Positions 7,717 to 16,148 of a stretch of DNA of 18,102 bases are shown in pieces. The DNA comes from Clostridia bacterium (GTDB lineage: Bacteria; Bacillota; Clostridia; Christensenellales; Aristaeellaceae). The DNA lies in the NCBI GenBank assembly GCA_030526935.1, contig JAUNBY010000021.1:1-18102 (forward strand), in the 5' to 3' direction. The position numbers were made by a program, and so were the translations under genes. Positions within the stretch are counted from its first letter, which is position 1. Each line of letters starts with the position of its first letter. The notes beneath the pieces were generated by a model. That model ran no database searches, was not told the DNA's origin, and saw only the letters and a list, made by a program, of their open reading frames with translations.

Positions 7717-10190
7717 CTCGACATCTCATTTCCCGTCTGCACGGTCAGGATTTCCGTCTTCGCCTGCTGCTGCAGATAATACTCTATGGTCTTTATCGCG
7801 GTGGAAGCGCTTCTCGCGCCCGCGTAGCCGTTTTGTATATAGACGACCACGACTATCTCGGGGTTGGTGTCGTAAGGCGCGTATGTGACAAGCCATGAGT
7901 TGTTCTCAAGGTCTATGTCAGTCTTTTCGGCGGTTCCCGTCTTAGCGGCGATTTGAGCGGTAGACTTCGCGAACTGAGAGGCGGCGGTTCCGTCGTTCTC
8001 GACTGACGTAACCTCCTGCATTCCCTCCTGTATAGCCTCCAGATAGGCGTCGGCGCCCGATATATAGTTGACCATGACGGGTTCCTTGTCGAGCACCACG
8101 TTTCCGGTAGGCGATACTATCTTGTCTACGATCTGAGCGTTATAAACCTTTCCGCCGTTGCAGATGGCGGAGACGTATCTCGCGGCGGCGACGGGCGTTA
8201 TCTGCGTTATTGACTGGCCTATGGCGGCCATGACGGTTTCGCTTGCCGTCCATCTAAGGTCGTTTATATACGACTGTATGGTGTTTCCGATAAAGTTTCC
8301 GTTTATGAGCTTATTGCTTAAATAGGACACGGGCAGATTCATGTCGTCGAGCAGAATCGTCCTTATCTTCGACGGCCATGTGCTCTTGTCGCCTTCCTCG
8401 TTTACTATGTCGAGTATCTTTTTGACGACTATGTCAAGCCTGTCCTCGTCGTATTCTATTCCCCTGTCCTCGCCTATCTGTCTGAACAGGCGCTTCATCA
8501 TGACGCTCGCGAAATAGGGTTTTGAGGTATACTGGTCGTCAACCGCCCTGTTAGAATCGTAAAGCATGAGCTGATTGCCCACGAAGCTCGTCGATTCGTT
8601 TGGAAGCTCTATGCTTGTTCTCGACGTAAGGCCCAACAGAGCCGCCCATTTGGTCAGGTTGTCTATTCCCATACTCGAGCCTATGGTATAGAAAAAGTAG
8701 TTGCAGGAGTTTTTAAGTCCCTCCACGACGGTTTGATTCGCGTGCTTGTAGCGCTGCGATGGAGCTATCCAGCATGTCGGCCTGTTTGAAACGTCGCCGG
8801 TGTCGAATTCTCCGCCGTCGCTTATCTGATCGTCGAGCGTAAGATACCCCTCCATCAAAGCTCCTAGCGCCGTTACCATTTTAAAGCAGGATCCGGGCGT
8901 GTCCCTCGCGGATATGGCGCGGTTGTAAAGGGGATTGTCTTCGTTATTATATATTTCACGCCAATAATCCATAGAAACGGCTCCGCCCTCGAATTCGGAC
9001 AGATCGAACGTGGGATAGCTGGCCATGGCGAGTATGCGCCCGGTATTGGGATCCATAGCCACCGCCGCGCCGCTCGTGGCCAGGTCGACTTCCCTGCCGC
9101 TTCTCTCGTATTCGAGAAGCGCCTGCTGATTGTTCGCGCGCCAGGTCGTTGTAAGCATAAGCTGCTCCTCGCCTTCGCGTATGACGTCTATGTTCCTGGC
9201 GAGAGCGTCCTCCAAAACGGCCTGCAATTGAGTGTCTATAGTCAGAATAACGTCGTTTCCGTCTACAGGCGCCTGATATGATATTTCCCTGATTATCTTT
9301 CCGCGGTTATTGACCTCGACGACGCGCGAACCCTGCCGGTATTCGAGATAGGGGGTTAGCTGATCCTCCATAGAGTATTCGATTCCCGTCTGGCCTACCG
9401 TCGCGTCTGTCGGATAGCCCATGGCGCGATAATTCGCGAGGGTTTCCGTTCCCGAAATCTTCGACGTATAGCCTATTATGTGGCTGGCGATAGCTCCTTT
9501 GGGATATACCCTGGACGAGCTTTCCCTGATGGACATGCCCTCAAGCTCGTTTGAGCGAACCTCAATTTTGCTCACGACCTCGAAGCCCACGTCCTCGGCT
9601 ATCGTAACCGGTTCCGAAAGGAAATTGTACATGCGCGAGCGCTGCCATATGGACAGTATCTTTACCTTGAACTCCTCGTCGAGATCCTCGGGAATGGAGT
9701 AATTCCTGCAAAGCGTGTCGAAAAGTTCCTCCTCGGGGGTGCTTGTAAGGTAGAAGTTGCTGCGCCACTGTGATTCGCGCGTAGCTTCGGTCGTAGGGCT
9801 TGTAGCGCCGCTGTTAAACCGCCATACGCCGTCTTCATCCTTTTTAAGCCAGAACTCGTCTATTGTCGTTTTTCCGTTTGCCTCGATTATTTTAATGGTT
9901 TCTATTATCGACTGCGTAAACGACGCCCTGTCCTCGTCCGACGAAAGCGACGGGTCGCGATAGAATTGAACGTCGTAGGACAATTTGTCATAAGCCAGCG
10001 GTATCATATTCGCGTCGTATATAGTTCCACGGCTTCCGACCACGGAGATGGTGCGCGTGGTTTTTGACTGCGCCTGTTCCGCGTAGCTTTCGCTCATAAC
10101 TATTTGAAGGTCGTACATTCTAAGCCATATAAGGGCGAACACGCCGATTATGACTATCGACAGGACGATATATCGCGGACGATTTTTCAT
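7713..10190 (-). CDS. mrdA: Penicillin-binding protein 2, elongasome DD-transpeptidase
   Basis: A class B penicillin-binding protein that cross-links new peptidoglycan behind RodA. One membrane helix at about 7-23 anchors an extracellular part. The pedestal region includes SRGTIYDAN (53-61) and VGQTGIEYSMEDQL (265-278). Transpeptidase motifs are complete: PGSCFK with nucleophile Ser434 and Lys437, SCN at 495-497, and KTGTAEK at 750-756. The length of 825 exceeds the roughly 600-700 of proteobacterial PBP2. Much of the excess is a charged segment at about 535-650 between the SxN and KTG motifs, which I have seen described for large Clostridial PBP2s but cannot check here. ATG 10190 has AGGAGG four bases upstream, and the gap to mreD is eight bases. 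PBP2 rather than PBP3 is favoured by the mreD and rodA neighbours. Confidence 0.95.
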   Translation of the reverse strand: MKNRPRYIVLSIVIIGVFALIWLRMYDLQIVMSESYAEQAQSKTTRTISVVGSRGTIYDANMIPLAYDKLSYDVQFYRDPSLSSDEDRASFTQSIIETIKIIEANGKTTIDEFWLKKDEDGVWRFNSGATSPTTEATRESQWRSNFYLTSTPEEELFDTLCRNYSIPEDLDEEFKVKILSIWQRSRMYNFLSEPVTIAEDVGFEVVSKIEVRSNELEGMSIRESSSRVYPKGAIASHIIGYTSKISGTETLANYRAMGYPTDATVGQTGIEYSMEDQLTPYLEYRQGSRVVEVNNRGKIIREISYQAPVDGNDVILTIDTQLQAVLEDALARNIDVIREGEEQLMLTTTWRANNQQALLEYERSGREVDLATSGAAVAMDPNTGRILAMASYPTFDLSEFEGGAVSMDYWREIYNNEDNPLYNRAISARDTPGSCFKMVTALGALMEGYLTLDDQISDGGEFDTGDVSNRPTCWIAPSQRYKHANQTVVEGLKNSCNYFFYTIGSSMGIDNLTKWAALLGLTSRTSIELPNESTSFVGNQLMLYDSNRAVDDQYTSKPYFASVMMKRLFRQIGEDRGIEYDEDRLDIVVKKILDIVNEEGDKSTWPSKIRTILLDDMNLPVSYLSNKLINGNFIGNTIQSYINDLRWTASETVMAAIGQSITQITPVAAARYVSAICNGGKVYNAQIVDKIVSPTGNVVLDKEPVMVNYISGADAYLEAIQEGMQEVTSVENDGTAASQFAKSTAQIAAKTGTAEKTDIDLENNSWLVTYAPYDTNPEIVVVVYIQNGYAGARSASTAIKTIEYYLQQQAKTEILTVQTGNEMSR

Positions 10191-10198
10191 TTTCCCTC

Positions 10199-10690
10199 CT
10201 ATCTTCCCGCGTATCGGGACCAGCTCGGTTTTAGAATTACATTATACAAAAGGTACAGGCACTGCGACAGCACCGTTTGAATACCTGCGCGAATCAGCGC
10301 GCGATACAGGCTCGCGAGCGCGAACGTCTGCCCGGCGATGTACTGGTAAAGGGCCATAACGATTTCATACGCCATAAACATAACAAGCGACGTCACCACG
10401 ACCGTCAGAAGGTATCTTTGATACCTTCGCCCCGCGAAGCCGCTTAAATATCCCGCGAGCATGAACATAACCGTCAAAAGCCCCATAGGGTAGCTCACCG
10501 TTATATCGAGGAACATCCCCGCCGCAAGACCGCAGAGCATTCCCCTGAACCTGCCAAGGAGGAGGCCTATAGATACGACGCTCGTATAAGCGAGCATGGG
10601 CGTAGCCCAACCGGGCGACAGCACGCCAAGTACGGACGTATCTATCAACGCCATGAATATGACGATTATGTACGGCAGAGCTTTTCTCAT
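10199..10690 (-). CDS. mreD: MreD, elongasome membrane protein
   Basis: A small integral membrane protein that links MreC and MreB to PBP2 and RodA. The 163 residues contain about five hydrophobic segments. The N-terminal helix, the LLLGRFRGMLCGLAAGMFLDI region (43-63) and the basic loop GRRYQRY (87-93) match the MreD layout, in which sequence is poorly conserved but length and topology hold. ATG 10690 lies two bases after the mreC stop, with GGAGG inside the last mreC codons, so translation is coupled. The identification rests mainly on topology and on position between mreC and PBP2. Confidence 0.9.
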   Translation of the reverse strand: MRKALPYIIVIFMALIDTSVLGVLSPGWATPMLAYTSVVSIGLLLGRFRGMLCGLAAGMFLDITVSYPMGLLTVMFMLAGYLSGFAGRRYQRYLLTVVVTSLVMFMAYEIVMALYQYIAGQTFALASLYRALIRAGIQTVLSQCLYLLYNVILKPSWSRYAGR

Positions 10691-10692
10691 GT

Positions 10693-11994
10693 CTATCCTC
10701 CGATCATCGACCAGGCGTCCTCCACTGGCATGGCGCTCGGATCGTATGTCGCGGCGGGCGTCGTTGACGGCGCGGGCGTCTCTTCAAATACACCTGTTAT
10801 GGACGATGGGTAGCGCCATATGGCGTCGTCATCGTCGGGATCAACCTCCGTTTCGGCCGGAGTCGGCGACGGCGAGGTGCTCACCGTAGGTCTGGGGGTC
10901 GGCGTAAACAATACTGGCATGGGATCTTCCTGATCGGTTTCGACTTCTATAAGCAGAACCAGCACGTCTTCCAGATGCAGAAAATCCACCGCCGGAAGCA
11001 CTACGATGTACTGGTCGGACAGGTCGCTCTGTCTGGAGACGGAAGAAACCGTGCCGACGGTGAGACCCTGCGGAAACAGCATGTCCACTCCGCTCGTCAG
11101 AACCACGTCGCCGGGTATAATATCATTGACGACGGGAAGGTAATACATGTTGCATTCAGAGGTGGTTGATTCCTGAGAAATCTGTCCGCGCATGACGCCG
11201 TTGTCCCTCGTCCTCTCGATAAGGCAGGCGACCGCGCTTCTGGAATCGATTACGGACATCACCTTCGAGTAGTTCAATCCCACCTCGTATATGCGCCCCG
11301 CGAGGCCGTCCGCGGTTATTACGGGCATATTGACCTCTACGCCGTCGCTTGAACCGCGGTTTATCGTGAACGTGTCAAACCATACGCCGGGATCCTTGCC
11401 TATGACCTTCGCGTACAGCGATTGCATATCCGCGTAGGTATCGCGCGTATCGAGAAGCGCCTGAAGCCTCTCGTTTTCGCTCGCGTCGTCGGCCATCAGT
11501 GACAATTGTATTTGCAGAGCCGTTATAGTCCTTTTATTCTCCTCGTTTTCGGCGACGAGATTGAGGTAGTCCTGCGCCCCGGTGACTACGTTTCTGACGA
11601 ACCTCGTCGCGGTGCTCAGCGCGTTTTGAACCGGCGCGAAAACGGAGCCAATATATGAGGCGGGACTGCTCACGCCGGAATCCTGGCTTAGCAGTATATA
11701 AGCCAGCACTATCACCGCGAGAGTTACCAGAACGATATAGGCGATATTTGAAACAGTCCTGGAAACTTTGCGCTCTTTGGCGTTAGGCCTGGCGTTTTTT
11801 CTCTTTTTCGCGGCCGAAGGTTTGCCGCCGCCCAATTTTCTTCTCAGCGAAAAGGGACTTTTTTTTGCCTTTGGCTCGGAAAAATCGACGACGTTTACGG
11901 AGCCGTCGCTCTTTGAGGCTTTTTTGGCGGTTTTCCCGGGTTTCGCGCCCGTCGAGCCGGGTACTCTGCTTTGATCCAAATCGTTTCGAGGCAT
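10693..11994 (-). CDS. mreC: MreC, elongasome scaffold, with long N- and C-terminal extensions
   Basis: A bitopic membrane protein that organises PBP2 and RodA outside the membrane. Residues 1-80 are a cytoplasmic, Lys/Arg-rich and Gly/Ser-rich low-complexity tail; a membrane helix lies at about 84-103. A coiled coil follows (about 145-182), then the paired beta-barrel domain (about 190-350) with VIGKDPGVWFDTFTINRGSSDGV and PVITADGLAGRI, both typical of MreC. After 355 comes a Pro/Thr/Ser- and Asp-rich tail of about 78 residues that should be disordered outside the cell. The length of 433 compares with the usual 270-330. ATG 11994 is the only good start, but its ribosome site AAAGGAG (12008-12014) is 13 bases away, a long spacing. 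It is first in a unit with its own promoter (12029-12057). Confidence 0.93.
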   Translation of the reverse strand: MPRNDLDQSRVPGSTGAKPGKTAKKASKSDGSVNVVDFSEPKAKKSPFSLRRKLGGGKPSAAKKRKNARPNAKERKVSRTVSNIAYIVLVTLAVIVLAYILLSQDSGVSSPASYIGSVFAPVQNALSTATRFVRNVVTGAQDYLNLVAENEENKRTITALQIQLSLMADDASENERLQALLDTRDTYADMQSLYAKVIGKDPGVWFDTFTINRGSSDGVEVNMPVITADGLAGRIYEVGLNYSKVMSVIDSRSAVACLIERTRDNGVMRGQISQESTTSECNMYYLPVVNDIIPGDVVLTSGVDMLFPQGLTVGTVSSVSRQSDLSDQYIVVLPAVDFLHLEDVLVLLIEVETDQEDPMPVLFTPTPRPTVSTSPSPTPAETEVDPDDDDAIWRYPSSITGVFEETPAPSTTPAATYDPSAMPVEDAWSMIGG

Positions 11995-12028
11995 TGCGCT
12001 ATACGTGCTCCTTTAAACCTTTCGGTCA

Positions 12029-12057
12029 ATTATACTTCACGGGGACTTTCGTGTAAA
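12029..12057 (-). promoter_or_regulatory. Sigma-A promoter for the mreC-mreD-PBP2-minD-rodA unit
   Basis: Minus strand: -35 TTTACA (12052-12057), 17-base spacer, -10 TATAAT (12029-12034). Transcription should begin near 12022, giving a leader of about 28 bases before mreC. It lies in the 73-bp gap after mreB and so allows mreC onward to be expressed apart from maf-mreB. No intrinsic terminator is visible in this gap, so read-through from mreB is possible. Confidence 0.8.
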
Positions 12058-12067
12058 GGCGTGAGGA

Positions 12068-13210
12068 TTATATTTCCTCGGCGCTCCCCTGCTCCATGGC
12101 TCCTTTAAGCAGTTTTTCCTCAACCGCAAGCCTCGCCAGTCCCAGTATCACGTCCTCGTGCGGATGGTCGCCCACAATGACGGGAACGCCCGTCGTATCG
12201 CTCAAAAGCTGTCCCAGTCCCGACAACAGCGCTCCGCCTCCGGACAGCGATATTCCCGTTTCCAATACGTCCGACGCCATTTCCGCCGGAACCCTCGCAA
12301 GAGCGTCGGATATGGCGTCGAGTATCGTCCTGACAGGCTCCTCGAGCGCCTTCGCGACCTCGTCCGCCGTGACCTCGACGGTTACGGGCTTTCCGGTCTT
12401 AGCGTCCTTGCCCTTCAAAAAGGCCGATTCCTTTTCCTCATCCACCGGCGGTTGCGCGGGCTTTTCTATAACGGCTATCACGTTCTCGGGAGAATCGGCG
12501 CTCTCGAGTATTTCATCGGGTATAAGCTCGTATTCCTCATCGCGCCCGGAAAGCGCGGCGTAGCCCATGTCGCACTTAAGATCTTCCGCCGTCGAAAGAG
12601 AGATTATGAGGTTCTTGTTGCGCCTCATCCAGCGGACTATCGCCTCGTCCATCGACAGGCTTCCCGTGCGCATCGATCTCGCCGCGACTATGCCCATCGA
12701 CGATATCACCGCTATCTCAGTGGTTCCGCCGCCGAGCACGACCGCCATCGTCGCCCTTGGCTGATCGACCGGCATTCCCGCGCCCAACGCCGCCGCGAGC
12801 GGGGTCTTTACGAGTATTGGCCTTTTTGTTCCTGTTGAGAGGACGGCTTTTGTCAACGCCTCCGTTTCAACCTTTGTAAGCCCCTGCGACATGGAGACTA
12901 TAAGCTGGGACTTTTCCATAAGCCGCCTTTTCCCCGTCGCCTTTTCGCAAAGCGCTATCATGACCAGCGCCGCGAGATCGGCGTCCGTCACCGCGCCGTC
13001 CATTATGGGAAATTCGAGGTGACTTTTTCCGCCCGTCCTGCCGACAAGCTCATACGCGTCGTCGCCGACCGCGAGCACGTCGGAACCGAACTCGCTTTGC
13101 ATAAGCACGCATGTAGGCTCGCGAAGGACTATGCCCTCGTTTTCAAGGTAGATGGTGGTATTCGCGCTTCCCAAATCTATCGCTATGCCGCTTCCCGCAA
13201 ACAGTGCCAT
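12068..13210 (-). CDS. mreB: MreB-family bacterial actin with altered ATPase site and an insertion
   Basis: An actin-like filament protein of the elongasome. The family is clear: IAIDLGSANTTIYLENEGIVLREP (9-32, phosphate-1 loop with Asp12), LEFPIMDGAVTD (65-76), GTTEIAVISSMG (162-173) and the adenosine motif TGISLSGGGALLSGL (318-332). Two positions central to hydrolysis differ from family consensus. Where MreB has EPMAAAIGAGLP, this protein has TPLAAALGAGMP, putting Thr136 at the catalytic Glu. Where MreB has VDIGGGTT, it has VVLGGGTT, putting Val158 at the Mg-coordinating Asp. A highly charged insertion of about 40-45 residues (about 221-265) lies in the second domain, making 380 residues against the usual 335-345. 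ATG 13210 has GGAGG seven bases upstream. It follows maf by 27 bases. It may be the only MreB or a paralogue beside an active one elsewhere; that cannot be told from this window. Confidence 0.88.
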   Translation of the reverse strand: MALFAGSGIAIDLGSANTTIYLENEGIVLREPTCVLMQSEFGSDVLAVGDDAYELVGRTGGKSHLEFPIMDGAVTDADLAALVMIALCEKATGKRRLMEKSQLIVSMSQGLTKVETEALTKAVLSTGTKRPILVKTPLAAALGAGMPVDQPRATMAVVLGGGTTEIAVISSMGIVAARSMRTGSLSMDEAIVRWMRRNKNLIISLSTAEDLKCDMGYAALSGRDEEYELIPDEILESADSPENVIAVIEKPAQPPVDEEKESAFLKGKDAKTGKPVTVEVTADEVAKALEEPVRTILDAISDALARVPAEMASDVLETGISLSGGGALLSGLGQLLSDTTGVPVIVGDHPHEDVILGLARLAVEEKLLKGAMEQGSAEEI

Positions 13211-13237
13211 GTGCCTTCCTCCAAACTTGCGTCCAGA

Positions 13238-13795
13238 CTAAACGCTTTCGAGCATCCCTCGAAGCATTTGAACCGGAAGCCCCATCACGTTTTCGAAAGA
13301 ACCTGAAATCATCTTCACAAACTTGCCAGCTCCGCCCTGTATGGCGTATGCTCCGGCTTTGTCCATCGGCTCCCCTGTCGCCACGTAATCCTCTATCTCC
13401 CGATCGGACATCTCCCTGAATTCGACCAGGGTTTCAGCGACGCCCGTAAGCGTCTTATTCACGTTCGCGTCTATTACGCAGATTCCGGAAAATACGCTGT
13501 GGGTTTTGCCGGACAGCCTTTTGAGCATATTCCGGGCTTCATCCTCGTCGGCGGGCTTGCCAAGCGCCTCGCCTTCCAGACAGACCAGCGTGTCGCAACC
13601 TATCACGATGCCCGATAACAATTCTCCAGCCACGGCGCGGGCCTTGCGCTCTGCCAGTTGCATGACGGCCATTCTCGGGGGCAGATCCGTATGCTCGTCT
13701 ACCGGCCTTACGATTATCCTGAATTCAATCCCCATGCCCTTGAGAAGCTCGCTGCGCCTTGGGGATGAGGAGGCGAGAATTATACTTTCACTCAC
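13238..13795 (-). CDS. maf: Maf-family nucleotide pyrophosphatase (septum formation inhibitor-like)
   Basis: A cytoplasmic pyrophosphatase that hydrolyses non-canonical or pyrimidine nucleoside triphosphates to monophosphates; in Bacillus subtilis extra Maf blocks septation. Motifs are in order: SSSPRR (9-14), GCDTLV (66-71) with the catalytic Asp68, GKPAD (79-83), LSGKTHSVFSG (94-104), ATGEPMDKAGAYAIQG (139-154) and GSFENVMGLP (165-174). The length of 185 is normal. The start is GTG 13795, supported by GGGAG seven bases upstream. The maf-mreB order is widely conserved, and this gene is first in the transcript that also carries mreB. Confidence 0.95.
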   Translation of the reverse strand: MSESIILASSSPRRSELLKGMGIEFRIIVRPVDEHTDLPPRMAVMQLAERKARAVAGELLSGIVIGCDTLVCLEGEALGKPADEDEARNMLKRLSGKTHSVFSGICVIDANVNKTLTGVAETLVEFREMSDREIEDYVATGEPMDKAGAYAIQGGAGKFVKMISGSFENVMGLPVQMLRGMLESV

Positions 13796-13831
13796 AATAA
13801 CGCTCCCAAATACAGAGTTATACCGATTTCA

Positions 13832-13859
13832 ATTATATCACATCAATATCATATCTGAA
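13832..13859 (-). promoter_or_regulatory. Extended -10 promoter for maf-mreB
   Basis: Minus strand: -10 TATAAT (13832-13837) preceded by the extended element TGA (13838-13840), 16-base spacer, -35-like TTCAGA (13854-13859, four of six to consensus). Transcription should begin near 13825, about 30 bases before the GTG start of maf. The remaining intergenic DNA up to 13913 is AT-rich and shows nothing else clear. Confidence 0.7.
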
Positions 13860-13913
13860 AACCAAGAATAATTAAGCTTTGTAAAACAGAATAGAAAAAC
13901 CCTTGAAAGAGTC

Positions 13914-13947
13914 AAAAAAAGAGGCCGTCTCTCGATGAGACAGCCTC
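13914..13947 (-). terminator. Intrinsic terminator of the TRAP operon
   Basis: Minus strand: an 11-bp stem (13921-13931 with 13937-13947, one G-U pair, five-base loop) followed by seven T (13914-13920), 27 bases after the permease stop. It separates the TRAP operon from the maf promoter. Confidence 0.93.
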
Positions 13948-13973
13948 GCGGTCTGATAAGGGTCTTACAGGCA

Positions 13974-16148
13974 TTATTGAGCCGCCGTAGTCTTTTCGCC
14001 CTTTATAAGCCTTACTATCATAACGAAGGATTCTCCCAGTTGCGTAAGCAGCCTCTTGGGTATGGACATGCCGTGATAATAGTCGTCGGACGGCTCCATA
14101 CGTCCTCCCAGGCGCTTGTTCTCAAGTTCCTGCCACGCTCCGGAGAGGACGACTAGGCCGATTCCAATTATGTCGGTCATCAGTCCCGGCTCTATGAGCA
14201 TAAGCCCGCCCACCAGGAACATTATGCGCTGCAGGAGATGCGCGTGCCTTGAATAATAGCCCTCGAGCGCCGCGCCTATTCCGAACATGCCTATGAGGGC
14301 CGTCACGGTTATGCGCAACACGTCGTACCATTCGGCGTTTATCATCAGCATCTCCGGGTTAAACACGAACATATACGGTATCAGAAACGCGGCTATAGCC
14401 AGTTTGACCGCGTTGAAACCCGTTCGCATCGGCTTTGACTTGGCGATGGCCGATCCCGCCATGGCCGCCAGCGCCACGGGAGGCGTTATATCGGCGACGA
14501 TTCCAAAGTAGAATGTGAACATGTGCGCGCACAATATCATAGACCTGTCCGCCATAGACCAGCCCATTACGGCTATAACCGCCGGAGCCATGATGGTCGA
14601 GGTTATGAGGTAGTTTGCCGTCGTCGGAACGCCCATGCCGAGGATTATTGAAGCCAGCATCGTGAGCATCAGCGTAAGTATCTGATTTCCTCCGGCCAGT
14701 TCGGTAAGTCCGTTGCCCATTTTGAGGCCGAGGCCTGTCAGCGTTATCATGCCTACGATTATGCCCGCCATGCCGCAGGCAATGGCCACGCCTACGACGC
14801 TTCTGGCGCCGTTTATAAGCGAGGTTACGATGTCGGTAAACGTCTTCTTAAGCGCTCCCGCGAAGGTGGTCGCCTCGCCGGAAAGATCCTCGGTCGAGTG
14901 CTCGTCTTCGAGCTTACTCAGTCGCTTGAGCGTTATAAAGGCGTGTATGCGCCTTATCATGCCGCAACCCGCCGCCGCCGCGATGCCTATGAGCGCCGCG
15001 TAGATGGGGGTATATCCCATGCAAAGGAAGGTGACTATGACGACGAGCGGTATAACAAGGTATCCGCGCTCGAGGAATATCCTCTTGAGAACGGGCATTT
15101 CTTCCTTGCTCAAACCTTTGAGTCCGTACTTTCTCGCTTCGAGTTCAACAATTATCCATATGCCCGAAAAATACAGTATCGCGGGTATGACCGCGGCTTT
15201 GGCCACTTCTATGTAGTTGACGCCTACCGATTCGGCCATGAGAAACGCCGCCGCGCCCATGACGGGAGGCATAATCTGTCCTCCCGTGGAAGCCGCCGCC
15301 TCGACCGCGCCCGCAAATTCGGGGCGGTAGCCGAGGCGCTTCATCATGGGTATGGTAAATGAACCCGTGCCAACGGTATTGGCGACCGATGAACCGGATA
15401 CCGTACCCATAAGCGCGCTCGACAGTACGGCGACCTTGGCGGGTCCTCCGCGCCTGTTTCCGGCAATGGCGTTCGCCATATCGATAAAGAACTGACCCAC
15501 ATGCGTGGTTTCAAGGAAAGCTCCGAACATTACGAACAGGAATATAAACGTCGCCGAGGCTCCGAGAGGGACGCCCATTATGCCCTCCGTGGTATATACC
15601 AGATGGGCGACCACGCGCTTTATGCTGAATCCCCTGTGCGCCAGAAATCCCGGCATGACCCGTCCGAATATCGCGTAGAGTATAAAAACCGTGCCTATTA
15701 TGAGTATGGGGTAGCCGACGACGCGACGGCAGGATTCCATCAAAAGCAGTACGAGAACAGCGCCGACGACTATGTCTAGCGTCGTATTGTTGCCGCTTCT
15801 CATGGCAAGTTCCATCTGCTGGCAGACGATATAAAGACAGCACGCCATAGCCAACAGAGCCAATACCATGTCGTACCAGGGAATATCGTCGTTTTTACGG
15901 TGCTTTTTCTTCGCGGGGTACACCAGATACGTTATTAACATTACGAATCCCAGATGCAGCGGCCTCAACTGCGTAGCCGGAATTTTCGCGGTGAACGCGG
16001 CGTAAAGCTGCACAAGGGAGAAGATTATACATATCGCGAAGAATATATACTGCCGCGTACCCGAAAAGGTTCTCGTCGCCGATTCGCGGTCGTACTTGGC
16101 CATTATTTCATTTAATTCATGCTGACTTAAATCGTGCTTATCCTGCAA
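13974..16148 (-). CDS. TRAP transporter fused permease (small plus large subunit, TAXI type)
   Basis: The membrane component of a sodium-coupled TRAP uptake system. One 724-residue chain joins the small (DctQ-like) and large (DctM-like) parts. About four helices lie between 33 and 160; the large subunit follows, with signature blocks SSALMGTVSGSSVANTVGTG (243-262) and ASTGGQIMPPVMGAAAF (286-302), and later GMGVPTTANYL and DITPPVALAAMAGSA, which are typical of fused TRAP permeases. The start is TTG 16148, because a GGAGG lies ten bases upstream and the next ATG (residue 16) has no site. This makes the gene overlap the DUF1850 gene by 11 bases. The TAXI binding protein upstream places it in the TAXI branch. 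Substrate is unknown; organic acids or amino acids are usual for the group. Confidence 0.92.
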   Translation of the reverse strand: MQDKHDLSQHELNEIMAKYDRESATRTFSGTRQYIFFAICIIFSLVQLYAAFTAKIPATQLRPLHLGFVMLITYLVYPAKKKHRKNDDIPWYDMVLALLAMACCLYIVCQQMELAMRSGNNTTLDIVVGAVLVLLLMESCRRVVGYPILIIGTVFILYAIFGRVMPGFLAHRGFSIKRVVAHLVYTTEGIMGVPLGASATFIFLFVMFGAFLETTHVGQFFIDMANAIAGNRRGGPAKVAVLSSALMGTVSGSSVANTVGTGSFTIPMMKRLGYRPEFAGAVEAAASTGGQIMPPVMGAAAFLMAESVGVNYIEVAKAAVIPAILYFSGIWIIVELEARKYGLKGLSKEEMPVLKRIFLERGYLVIPLVVIVTFLCMGYTPIYAALIGIAAAAGCGMIRRIHAFITLKRLSKLEDEHSTEDLSGEATTFAGALKKTFTDIVTSLINGARSVVGVAIACGMAGIIVGMITLTGLGLKMGNGLTELAGGNQILTLMLTMLASIILGMGVPTTANYLITSTIMAPAVIAVMGWSMADRSMILCAHMFTFYFGIVADITPPVALAAMAGSAIAKSKPMRTGFNAVKLAIAAFLIPYMFVFNPEMLMINAEWYDVLRITVTALIGMFGIGAALEGYYSRHAHLLQRIMFLVGGLMLIEPGLMTDIIGIGLVVLSGAWQELENKRLGGRMEPSDDYYHGMSIPKRLLTQLGESFVMIVRLIKGEKTTAAQ

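Noticed and set aside
12158..12838. Plus-strand open frames opposite mreB
   Set aside because: Arg/His-rich antisense of a GC-rich gene; no start signals.
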